Source: Leptoclinus maculatus (lineage: Eukaryota; Chordata; Actinopteri; Perciformes; Stichaeidae). Taken from it: 64,000 nucleotides of DNA. This document shows, one piece after another, positions 38,301 to 49,327 of the stretch. Where the stretch lies: contig JAVDOI010000006.1 in NCBI GenBank assembly GCA_032191485.1, positions 14,255,850 to 14,319,849 on the forward strand, written 5' to 3'. A program made the translations under genes and the position numbers. Under the pieces are notes generated by a model. The model saw only the letters and a list, made by a program, of their open reading frames with translations, ran no database searches and was not told where the DNA came from. Each line of letters starts with the position of its first letter. Within the stretch, counting starts at the first letter, position 1.

Positions 38301-41300
38301 AGATTTTCACTTTTAGGACTTAAACTTTCCAGGACAGCCTCTGGATAGTTTTTTAGAGTGGGGCTCCGAACCTCAGAACAACCAGGCATAATGGCTGAAT
38401 ACAAAGAGCTGCCATGTGTCGCAGGCATGATATCATACTGACTCCCTTGACTTAATTCTTTGTGACTTGTTCTCTCTAGTGGCAATAACATTTGTACTGT
38501 TTCGAAGGCTTCATTACCCCTGGTTCTTTCTACATCTTCTTCTTTGTGTCCATGGTCTGATTCAGTAACAGAGTCTTTGACATGCTGTCTTCCTTTATTT
38601 CTACGACTAGACCCCAGTTTTCTCCTGTGCCCAATGGGGTGTAAGCCGGTGTCATTTTGCTGAGATTGGGAGTCAGTAGGAGCATTTATTTCTGATTGCA
38701 GAGTTTGTAAAGAAGATGCACTCTCCTCCATTTCAGAGAAGAGTCCTTCTTCTTCCTGGTGACCTGTTTGTTCAACAGTGTGTTTTGTATCATCCTCTAC
38801 TCTGCCTTCAGTCTCATATACCTGACCCAGTGCAGTGTCAACTCTTTCCATGTCACTGATTTGTAGTTCCTTGTTTTCATAAACATGATAATCCTCATGT
38901 TTCTGCTCTGAGGCCTCAACGTTGTTTTCTTTTGCAGGATGTTCATCCTGTTTGTCATCAGGATTTGAATTGTCCTGATTGGTGGGAGAATCATCAATAT
39001 TTTTCACTGTTAACTTAGATTGGTCTGTGTCACTGACTTCAGTCTGGTTCATCAGGTTTTCAGAAATTATTTCAGAAATGTCTGTGGCATCATGAATCAC
39101 ATTTACAGATGAGTAATCAAATTGAGGCATTTCTTGATTTTCTGTTGGCTCAACATCCTGTTCATGCAGTTTGTTTACAGCAACCTCTGAGTGATGATCA
39201 CCTGTGACTTTAGGTAAGTTGAAGATCTCATTTTGTTCCTCATTTCTGAGCAACTCCTCTTTTGCTGATGACAATATTTCTTGTTCAACACTGCATTCAG
39301 GTTCTGAATGCTCTCTGCTGCTGTGTTTTTCTGTGGTTATCTCCGGTGTGACAGAAGACTCTGTATCTTGAATCACCAAATATTTGTCCGGTAAATTTCC
39401 ATCCTGCCTTAACCATTCTGTGTCCTCGTCTCTTTCCTTGTTTTCTTTTTCTGTTACAGAACACACATTGGGAAGTTCTTCATCTGGCAACTCCCTGAAA
39501 TTTGATTGGTCAATCGTCTGTTGATTTACTGTTGAACTTGACTGTAAATGCAAACTATTGAGATTGGAGAAGCCAACAAGTGTGCCAACTTGTGCATTTT
39601 CTTTAACTTGATCACTAACATCTTCAGTCTGAACAGTGTCAAATTTGTCCGTTCCTTCCAGCAAGGTTTCCATTGATTTTTCCTGCACTGCTGTCTCTAT
39701 TGATAATACCATTTCTGTTGTTTCAAGAGTTTCATTATCGCTGATATTTCCAACCACATCCTCTGTAGGTTCATGGTCTGATTCAGCAACAAAGTCTTTG
39801 ACATGCTGTCTTCCTTTGTTTCTACGACTAGACCCAAGTTTTCTTCTGTTCCCAATGGGGTGGAAGCCGGTGTCATTTTGCTGAGATTGGGAGTCAAAGG
39901 GAACATTTATTTCTGATTGCAGGGTTTGTGAAGAAGATGCACTCTCCTCCATTTCAGAGAAGAGTCCTTCCTTCTCCTGATAACCTGCTTGGTCAACAGT
40001 GGGTTTTATATCATTCTCTACTTGGCTTTCACTACTTTTCACAATCAACTCTGATTGGTCTGTGTCACTGACCTCAGTTTGTTCTTTTGGGTTTCCAGAA
40101 ATGTTTTCAGAATTTTCTGTGGCATCTTGAATCACATTTTCAGATGAGAAATCAATTTGAGTAATTTCTTGATTTTCTGTTGGCTCAACATCCTGTTCAT
40201 GCAGTGTATTTAAAGTGTCCCCTGCATGATGATCACCTCTGACTTCTTGACTCTGAAGAGTGTCAGATTTGTCTGCTCCTTCCAGCGTGGCTTCCACTGA
40301 TCTATCAGACACCTCCACTTTAAAGTCATTCTCTCTTTCATCATGATCTTCTTGAAGATTTTCACTTTTAGGACTTAAACTTTCCAGGACAGCCTCTGGA
40401 TAGTTTTTTAGAGTGGGGCTCCGAACCTCAGAACAACCAGGCATAATGGCTGAATACAAAGAGCTGCCATGTGTCGCAGGCATGATATCATACTGACTCC
40501 CTTGACTTAATTCTTTGTGACTTGTTCTCTCTATTGGCAATAACATTTGTACTGTTTCGAAGGCTTCATTACCCCTGGTTCTTTCTACATCTTCTTCTTT
40601 GTGTCCATGGTCTGATTCAGTAACAGAGTCTTTGACATGCTGTCTTCCTTTGTTTCTACGACTAGACCCCAGTTTTCTTCTGTTCCCAATGGGGTGGAAG
40701 CCGGTGTCGTTTTGCTGAGGTTGGGAGTCAAAGGGAACATTTATTTCTGATTGCCGGGTTTGTAAAGAAGATGCACTCTCCTCCATTTCAGAGAAGAGTC
40801 CTTCTTCTTCCTGGTGACCTGTTTGTTCAACAGTGTGTTTTGTATCATCCTCTACTCTGCCTTCAGTCTCATATACCTGACCCAGTGCAGTCTCAACTCT
40901 TTCCATGTCACTGATTTGTAGTTCCTTGTTTTCATAAACATGATAATCCTCATGTTTCTGCTCTGAGGCCTCAAAGTTGTTTTCTTTTGCAGGATGTTCA
41001 TCCTGTTTGTCATCAGGATTTGAATTGTCCTGATTGGTGGGAGAATCATCAATATTTTTCACTGTTAACTTAGATTGGTCTGTGTCACTGACTTCAGTCT
41101 GGTTCATCAGGTTTCCAGAAATTATTTCAGAAATGTCTGTGGCATCATGAATCACATTTACAGATGAGTAATCAAGTTGAGGTGTTTCTTGATTCTCTGT
41201 TGGCTCAACATCCTGTTCATGCAGTTTGTTTACAGCAACCTCTGAGTGATGATCACCTGTGACTTTAGGTAAGTTGAAGATCTCATTTTGTTCCTCATTT

Positions 41301-43180
41301 GTGAGCAACTCTTTTGCTGATGACAATATTTCTTGTTCAACACTGCATTCAGGTTCTGAATGCTCTCTGCTGCTGTGTTTTTCTGTGGTTATCTCCGGTG
41401 TGACAGAAGACTCTGTATCTTGACTCACCAAATATTTGTCCGGTAAATTTCCATCCTGCCTTAACCATTCTGTGTCCTCGTCTCTTTCCTTGTTTTCTTT
41501 TTCTGTTACAGAACACACATTGGGAAGTTCTTCATCTGGCAACTCCCTGAAATGCAAACTATTGAGATTGGAGATGCCAACAAGTGTGCCAACTTGTGCA
41601 TTTTCTTTAACTTGATCACTAACATCTTCAGTCTGAACAGTGTCAAATTTGTCCGTTCCTTCCAGCAAGGTTTCCATTGATTTTTCCTGCACTGCTGTCT
41701 CTATTGATAATGCCATTTCTGTTGTTTCAAGAGTTTCATTATCGCTGATATTTCCAACCACATCCTCTGTAGGTTCATGGTCTGATTCAGCAACAAAGTC
41801 TTTGACATGCTGTCTTCCTTTGTTTCTACGACTAGACCCCAGTTTTCTTCTGTTCCCAATGGGGTGGAAGCCTTTGTCGATTTGCTGAGGTTGGGAGTCA
41901 AAGGGAACATTTATTTCTGATTGCAGGGTTTGTAAAGAAGATGCACTCTCCTCCATTTCAGAGAAGAGTCCTTCTTCTTCCTGGTGACCTGTTTGTTCAA
42001 GAGTGTGTTTTGTATCAACTTGATCACTAACATCTTCAGTCTGAACAGTGTCAAATTTGTCCGTTCCTTCCAGCAAGGTTTCCATTGATTTTTCCTGCAC
42101 TGCTGTCTCTATTGTTGTCATTTCTCTCGTTTCATTATTAACATCCTCTGTAGGTTCATGGTCTGATTCAGCAACAGAGTCTTTGACATGCTGTATCACA
42201 CTTTCAGATGAGTAATCAATTTCATGCATATCTGTTAGTTTAATCTCATTTTCATGTACTTTGTTTACACTGTCTTCTGAATGATGAGCACATCCGACTT
42301 CAGATAAATCAAAATCCTCATTTTGTTCCACTTTTGTAGGCAACTCCTCTTTTAGTGATGAAATTGTTCCTTGTCGAACACTGCATTCAATTTCAGTATT
42401 TTCTATTTCTATTGTTTCTGTGGTTATCTCCGGTGTGGTAGAAAAGAACAAATCTGTGTTCTCATCTCCTTCTTTTTCTGTTACAGAACACACATTGGGA
42501 AGTTTTTCTTCTGGTATTTCCCAGCAATTTGATCGGTCAATCAGTTGCTCATCTGCTGTTGGACACGAAAGAACACTTAACTCAGAGATGCTAACAAGAT
42601 GTGCACTTTCTTTGACTTCCTCACTGTGAAGGTGGTCAGATTTTTCAATTCCTTCCCGAATGGTTTTCACTAATTTATAAGAGTCAGATATCACTTCAGA
42701 GTCTGTCTCATTTTCATCTCGGTCCGCTTGCAGATTTTCACGTTTGGAACTGAAACTCTCCAGGTCAGCCTCTGAACAGTTTGTTGTTGTAGCGTTCTGA
42801 ACTTCAGAATAATAATCAGGTGACGCGCCTGCCTCCCTCTCAGGTTGTATAGCGAGTGTCCTGGTCGTATGCTCAACTTTATCTCTAGGTTCTTGGTATG
42901 ATTCAGTCACAGAGTCCTCAACATGCTTTTCTTTATGCCTTCGACTAGACCCCAGTTTCCTTCTGTTCCCCGAGAGTTCAGGTGAAGGTGGATGTTGGGT
43001 TTCAGATTGTGAATTGTTAGCCAATACATTTAAAGATTCAGTATTTTCTTCTGGTATGTGGCGTTGCGCTACAAAGGTACTGTCCGTTAGGTGGGAGTCA
43101 TCAGTCTTAGATATTTCATTTTGGTTTGCTACCCTGCGACGTGAACCAAGCCTTTTTTTCTTTGCACTTTGAGCAGACAT
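32342..43180 (-). CDS. rab44: Giant Rab44-like GTPase with acidic repeat N-terminus
   Basis: A large Rab GTPase presumed to act in vesicle or granule traffic. Coding exons: 36161-43180 (2340 codons), 35270-35343, 34660-34745, 34423-34551, 34258-34339, 33190-33304, 32744-32842, 32563-32639, 32342-32426. They stay in phase, giving about 2588 aa. The C-terminal G domain shows G1 GDSSVGKT, G3 WDTAGQER, G4 NKSD, G5 ECSAA and a terminal CC for prenylation. LMYDITSSQSF and TILLVGNK resemble human RAB44. Switch I has ASVG where most Rabs have T(V/I)G. The N-terminal 2340 residues are Glu/Asp/Ser/Gln-rich and carry ten copies of an RRK(L/M)GS(S/T)RR-type motif plus long internal duplications. No EF-hand was seen in these exons. 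The start MSAQSAKKKRLGSRRR follows a likely 3' splice site at about 43190. Naming rests on G-domain resemblance. Confidence 0.85.
34552..34659 (-). other. rab44: 108-nt in-frame intron or retained segment in rab44-like gene
   Basis: Between the exon ends at 34660 (G|GTAAAC) and 34551 (TTTGCAG|CA) lies 108 nt that stays open in the coding frame. Splicing or retention both preserve the frame, adding 36 residues when retained. Small introns of this size are normal in fish, so the spliced form is preferred. Confidence 0.6.
37760..41865 (-). repeat. rab44: Two about 2.0-kb tandem coding repeats in rab44-like exon 1
   Basis: Copy 1 runs from about 41865 to 39850 and copy 2 from about 39850 to 37800 on the minus strand. 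They differ by few substitutions and one 48-51-nt indel. Each unit holds two sub-modules that start with RRKLGSSRRNKGRQHVKD, one continuing FVAESDHEPTED (about 1.2 kb), the other SVTESDHGHKEED (about 0.84 kb). A fifth motif copy at about 37780 closes the array. Confidence 0.9.
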
Positions 43181-43875
43181 GTCTTCTTTTCTTCTTTGTT
43201 AAAGCCTGAGACATTCAAATCAAGTTTACATCTATTACACATCCGCATCAGATGACATCCACTGACTTTTAACTACATATGTAATACAGTAAACACAATT
43301 AATGCATTCAAACATTCATTTTGTTCTCAAACACAAAACATTGAAATGCATTTTGGGTATTTGCCATAACTACCATACCACTAACTTCAGTTTCTTTAAA
43401 AAAAAAAAAAAAAAAAGTAACAGTTTATGTTTATTAGTAAATACATTTGGTTAAAGTAACAAATTAATTTGACAAGATTTCAAGCCTTCTCCGTAATGGT
43501 TACGACGCCACATACACTTACCTCCCAAACCTCCGTCGTCTCACATCACGGGCTGCGTCTCACATCATGGGCTGCCTTGCAATGTCAGGTCATCCGCCTA
43601 TGCTCAACGGCAAATGCATTTCACAAAAGGGAGGAAGTGTTCCTTTACTGGAACCATGACTGAGAACTTCCTGTGTGGGTAACACTTGCAGGCAATGGCA
43701 GCAACATGCAGTACTTCCTGATCTGAATAACGCTGTATGTTCCATATTTACTTTACTAAATGGCTATTGATTATTGTATTAGGACGATTTTTTTTTACAT
43801 ACAATTAATCTTATTGGTTCATGCAACTATCTAAAAACACAAACAAGCAACAAGATAAGTCACCTTGGAAAACCA
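43181..43875. promoter_or_regulatory. rab44-like 5' flank
   Basis: A possible 3' splice site (TTTAACAAAG) lies just 5' of the start codon on the minus strand, so a non-coding first exon is likely upstream, perhaps around 43500-43680. No promoter motif is assigned. An A-rich run is at 43398-43416. The srsf3 gene ends at the far side. Confidence 0.3.
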
Positions 43876-43881
43876 TTTATT
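43876..43881 (-). terminator. poly(A) signal AATAAA for srsf3
   Basis: TTTATT on plus reads AATAAA on the minus strand, about 580 bp past the srsf3 stop codon, which would give a 3' UTR of about 0.6 kb. Confidence 0.65.
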
Positions 43882-44461
43882 GAACAAGTTGTTTATCTGC
43901 AGCACAAATTGTCAGCTCAGAGAGTCAAGCAAAGTTGAAAAGAGTAAATGCATTTTTCTTTTTTTGCAAAAGTGACATAGGTAAAACACAGAATTACAGA
44001 TGTTTTTGGCTTGAAGGATAGCCGGCAAATGACAGTGCCAATATTTAACATTTGTTGCCAGTTTGATTTCTATCACTGCTATAAACGTATTCTCCTACTG
44101 GTGGAGCTCACATGAATCCATTGCCGGTAATTTAAGAGTCAACCAAGAATTTTAAAAAAAGCAAACAAAAAACAAATAAAAACATTACATGAGCTTTAAT
44201 TCAAAAGTTTAAAAAAAAAACAGGATGGTAATGTAAAACTAAATAAAAAATAATAAAAATCCAGTATTCCATTTCAAAACATGCAGGGCACGATAGAATT
44301 TGCTTTAGGAGAAAAAGACTACAGTCCTTTGTTGTTAATTCAACAGACTGCCAATACACAATATGTAACTTGACCAACCCAGGAGAAAAGAAAAACATGA
44401 CTATAAAAATTAGTATTTTCCCCAACAGCGAGATCCGCAGATGAATGATCGTTTGAGGTCC

Positions 44462-47400
44462 TCATTTTCTGTCGTTGGACCGGGAACGACTGTAAAATAA
44501 ACAAACTCGTCAATAACTGCAAACAAAAATACTCCAGCCATCATAGAGTACAGTATGATGATAATAACAATACTTGCCTCCTTGACCGCGAGATGGATCT
44601 TGGGCACTTCTTGTCTCTGGAGAGAGATCGTTGTCTGCCTCTGTCTCTTGAAAGAGACCTGGTGAACCACACCAAAAAACAATTCACATGAATTTTACCA
44701 TTATTTAATCGACAAACACATAGTTTAAATAAAAACCATTACAATCTTACCTGCTGCGACTGCGGCTCCTCCTCCTATAGTGTACGTCAAGTAAAAAAAA
44801 CGAAGCAAAAAAAATAAAATTAGGAAAGATTTTTGCCCTCCTATCACTAATGAAAGCTGGTATTCCTGATCCTTAGAGACATGGATAACACGTGGAAACC
44901 TGGTTACACGTAGTGTCTGTTAATAGAAGGACCATCTGCATCCATGAACTGCACCAAGATCAATTCATTTAAAAGGAAACTTTGTCCAATGAGCACCAAT
45001 CATGGAGCCAGATTTCAGAATATAGAACAAAATCAGGAGTCGACATTAAGGCTTGCCCACACAACTACATGTTACAAATTAAATTATGACAAATGGGCAT
45101 AACATGTTCTTAGATCATCTGTCTGCTGCAAGGCTGCTATCAAACTGCTTTTCAACAACACTGGAGGCAGACAGCCTGTGCCAGTGATCTACACAGAGTC
45201 CATGATAAAAGTAAATGGTTCTACACAGTGGACCGGATCACATACAGACTTTGGGCTTACTTTCAGTTCAAAGAAACTTGGATACAAGACATTTTGTGAA
45301 CCACTGAATTGTGACTGTAGCATCAAAACCACGAGTAACCTACATGTGTTGACTCTATTGACTGATGCAAAACAACTTTTAAAACAATGACATTTTAAAT
45401 GAAGCACTAGAGGTAAAAAGATATCGTCAACAGAAAAGGGGAAGAACATTAAAGCTAAAAAAAACTAAGTAGGCCTACACTCTAGTCCGATAGTTATCAC
45501 CCAAGATTGCTTAATGTCGAACCATGACAATGCACTCTGTAGCCCAATTACGTGGTGAACATCAGATAAACGCAGTTCATTTTTGCAAATAAAAATAGAA
45601 GACTAACGGCAAACTTCCTTGACCACAACTTTGATCTGTAGATTTGTGCAGCTCTGCACTTGCTCTGAAATACTTAACTGCTGAGCGAAAACCCGTCAAG
45701 CACCTTTGAAAGCTAGAGTAAGCATCAAAACTACAAAGAGCAGGATAAATGCAACTTACTATTTTGGGGGATTTGGACAAGATAGATATGACGCAAGGAA
45801 GCCAGACTGATGGTGAGGGAAGTCGAATTGCAGAGAGGATTTGCCACATGATGCAAATGTTGGCGATATGAAGTTGCTTGGTGGCTGGTTGGAAGGGGTA
45901 GTTGTAGATTTTCCCTGCCTTTTTTGGGGGGAAGGGATGTAAGCCAAGGGCTGTTCCCGTTGATACAGTAGTTGTGTGGAGAATAGAGAGTAAAGACGCT
46001 GATTGGTTGATAATGTGAAGTGGGCCGCTGTCGATTGGATTAAGGTTGGAGGACGAGGAGGAGGATGTTGCGAACTGCATGCTCAGGAACCAAACGGTTG
46101 GTGGAACCTGACGACTGGCGGTGCGCCTTGGTCATGTGACAACACCAGCCCAGCTGATTGGGGCTCCCTGGTCAGCAGTCACATGATGCTGAAAGAAGAC
46201 TAGTTGACTGACTCAGATGGTGAGAAGCGTGGTGGTGACTCTGCAACGGGGTTCAGTTTTATTAATAGATGGCAACTGAACTCAGAAAGAAAACAAAATG
46301 TACACCTGCAGAATGTAATTCTAGAAATTACCTATAAAAATGTTGGATGGATTATGAAGTGCCTCTTAAGATGTCCCCGTAAAGCAATATCACTCTAATA
46401 GAGCTTGGTCTTCTTACAGACAGACCATTATAAGAGATCATAAGTGCTGACGTAAGCTGTAAATTTAGCAAAGATTAAAAAAATACCCTTGGAAACAATG
46501 AAACTATGAAGAAAGTTTGTTTAAAAAGTGTCACTCTGGTTAATGTAGTTTTATATTTTAAAACACAAAAGTGAGTGACATCAATACATCCAATCCTGAA
46601 GCAGTCGGATTCACAGATTCTCTATTGATCAACTCATTTTGTATGTGTGCTAATAATAATTATTTTACTCATTTTATTGATTTACAGCACTTAAGAGTGA
46701 TAATTAAATTTAGGCCACAGCTATGATAAACTTCCTACTTCATTTTGGCTTAAACGTTCACTCAGCATTAATAAGTCTGAGTTAAATATTTGTCACTGTG
46801 GGAAGTTGTCAGATTAAAACAGCTTTGCCAAACTAACTAATATTTTGATGAGTAAAAAAAATAATGCTTATAGTGTGTGGGGAATATAAATATGCTTTGT
46901 CAATTGTGCTTGAAAAACAATACAAAATGTAAACAGTGCAAATGAGACTGTAAATAAAAACAGTAAAAAGAATAGTTAAGTAGGAACTACATACCTGCGT
47001 CTGACTGGAGGACTACGTCGCCTAACATCGTCGCGAGGCCGTCTACCCCAGGATGGAGGATGGCCGCGGCTCCGTGAGCGCTTCTCCCCATTGGATAACT
47101 CGACGCGCACCCGACAGCCACACATGTGTCTAAACAAGTCATCACATTAGTGGAAAAGCGCAAAACAACATGCACTACAAAGGAACAACTACTTGAAAAA
47201 TGTGCAGACTGTTACCTTCCATCCAGTTCTTTCACAGCATCGTTTGCATCTCTGGGATCTTCAAACTCTACAAAAGCAAAGCCGGGGGGATTCCTGGCAA
47301 CCCAGACGCTTCTTAAAGGACCGTAGTATCCAAAAGCACTTTCCAACTCCGTCTTGTTTCCATTGTTTCCTAGATTCCCAACATACACCTTGCAGTCAAG

Positions 47401-48434
47401 GGGAAATTGGTCGGTTTGACCTAAAAGAAAGAAATAAAGGGAGGGATATGTTTAATGTTGCATCACGATAACTTACTCTGCATCTTCCAATTAAGACTTG
47501 CAAGATGAATGTTCAGACTTTGCGTGCCCCTCAACATTTTGGATACAGAAATTCCAAATCACAATAATCTGCATGACCAAAATGTACCCAATTTAAATGG
47601 TTCATATGAATCACGTCTAGTTTTTCACAGTTTAGTTTGTCTTTTTAACTAGGATTGAAAACATTAGGATTTCAACGCTAGTGTCCTCCTATGAAAACAC
47701 TTAACAGGGATTTTTGCTTGTCTTTGCAATTAAAACATATGTCACAGAAGATGGCATTTGTAAAACCCATCCTTATTTAGAATATACTATATTTATAGAA
47801 CGAGCTGCTAGTGCCTAATGTACTCCTCAAATACAGCAGTAGTGACATAGCCAAAAGTAATTCATTGTAGGAAGTCCACCTGAAATGTCACAGCATTTAT
47901 TGCAGTAGTGTAAACACTGTAAACATGTCAATGTAACATATAGACAAGCACTACTTTCCAGTAAAAACAAAGTGCTAAATCACCAAACCGACTGAAGGCC
48001 TTCTTGCATGATACTAGTCTTGAATTTCTTGGATATCACACCAATGTTTTACTTCAAGTGGGACACTACCAGGGTGAGAAATTGGCAACTACCACTAGCC
48101 AAATGCAGCAAAAATTAAAGTAGTGGTAGATTTCAGACACAAAATGATTTACTATTGAGTGGTTGGTGGTTTTGATTAAATCCTAAGACAACCACCCCCC
48201 CACTATCTGCAAACACTGTTGTAATTAGAATGAGAAAATGCCATATACACTTACTAGATTTAATTGCGTAAGGTTCAGTTAGTAAATTGATAATTAATCT
48301 AAGTACGTCATGTTCCAGGTGGCTTATCACCTGAGCTAAAGAACGTCCTCGGGGAAACACCCTGTATTGTTTAGAGCTGGATCAGATAGTACACTCAGTT
48401 AACGTTAAGTAACAAATCAACGTGACTTACTCAT
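44462..48434 (-). CDS. srsf3: Serine/arginine-rich splicing factor 3
   Basis: A nuclear SR protein that binds pyrimidine-rich RNA motifs and regulates splicing and mRNA export. Coding exons: 48431-48434 (ATG plus one base), 47216-47420, 46995-47129, 44751-44774, 44578-44658, 44462-44489. Together they give 477 nt, 158 aa (human 164). The RRM has RNP2 VYVGNL and RNP1 GFAFVEF, with YYGPLRSVWVARNPPGF nearly as in mammals. CGCRVRVELSNGEKRSR ends the domain. A short RS domain follows (RRRSPPVRRRR, RSLSRDRGRQRSLSRD, ending RSRSRSNDRK). SRSF7 is excluded because there is no CCHC knuckle. The intron between the last two exons uses a GC donor (GCAAGT). The large intron between exons 46995 and 44774 is where vertebrate SRSF3 carries its autoregulatory poison exon. 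A 5' non-coding exon lies near 49190-49250. Confidence 0.95.
45760..45914 (-). other. srsf3: Candidate srsf3 poison (autoregulatory) cassette exon
   Basis: On the minus strand, a pyrimidine-rich tract ending GGCAG at about 45915 and a strong GTAAGT donor at 45759 bracket 155 nt rich in C/T and CATC or CTTC strings, the type of site SRSF3 binds. Inclusion would shift the reading frame. Vertebrate SRSF3 genes are known to hold a conserved stop-containing exon in this intron. The acceptor choice here is a guess. Confidence 0.3.
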
Positions 48435-49189
48435 TTCACCAGATTAAAAGCTCTTCTTTATTAGAGTCCCACAATCAGATGTGCCTGAAAGGAAAGACAG
48501 TCAGAAGTTATTAGAGCCACATACCTGACCTTTGTGTAAAATACATAACAATTCAATTGAATGTCCATTTTATCTCGGTCTCGTGTTTGGCGAACGTTCT
48601 ACGTCGATAGCTTGCACGAGCGTTTAAAAGAGCGGTTTCTATGGTAGAGGGTTCAAAAACAACATTTCAATTGAAATCCAAACCGTGCCATTACAACAAT
48701 ACTGCAAACCGGTTAACTGATGCAATTACCAAAATAAAGTGTGCTGCGTTACTAACGTGCTACTTAAATGCTAACGTAGACGTGCACATTACCATGCTAG
48801 CGCTAGGTAGCATGTATTTGGAATGTGTTAGTTTATGCGTCATAACGTACCAGATACCGTAGACTACCGTTTAATGTTCTCGGTTAGTTTACAACGCAGA
48901 GTTGCCCGATTGACATATTCACTAACGTACACAAACCTGATAGTTTCGTGTCCAACTTAGTTAACGCTAAGAGTTACCAAATGTGTATGTAGCCAGGATT
49001 CCCAACCCCCGCGTACATTAATGCTAGCATTGTTAGCAGCATGTATTAGCATTAGCAAGCAAATTTAGCATAACCGCGACGACGGTTAAATAAAGAAAAC
49101 ATCTGAGCCCACTAGCACACTAACCGACCTCACATAATATAACATTGAGGGAAACAAGCAGATCGGTATATTTAGGACACGTAGCTCAC

Positions 49190-49313
49190 CCTTTTGTACC
49201 TGCAACTCGATAAAAACGTTAGCAGCAGACAACACGCCGTCCGGTTCAACTGCTAGCTTAACTCATTGTGTCCATAGACACCACCCACACGTAGATATAG
49301 ACCGACACACTAC
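49190..49313 (-). promoter_or_regulatory. srsf3: srsf3 non-coding exon 1 and core promoter
   Basis: On the minus strand a GTGAGC donor at about 49192, preceded by GTACAAAAGG and GACGGCGTGTTGTC, suggests exon 1. The 3.2 kb between this and the coding part is intron. AACGTTA and GCTAGC-type strings are frequent from 48700 to 49250. An ETS-like ATCCGGT lies at 49314. Confidence 0.45.
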
Positions 49314-49327
49314 ATCCGGTTTGTGAG

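Noticed and set aside
37760..41865. CRISPR-like array
   Set aside because: The regular repeats are in-frame protein-coding duplications in a vertebrate gene.
45577..46080. Minus-strand 167-codon open frame in the srsf3 intron as a separate gene
   Set aside because: No recognisable domain. It lies in the long srsf3 intron and is better viewed as intron or poison-exon sequence.
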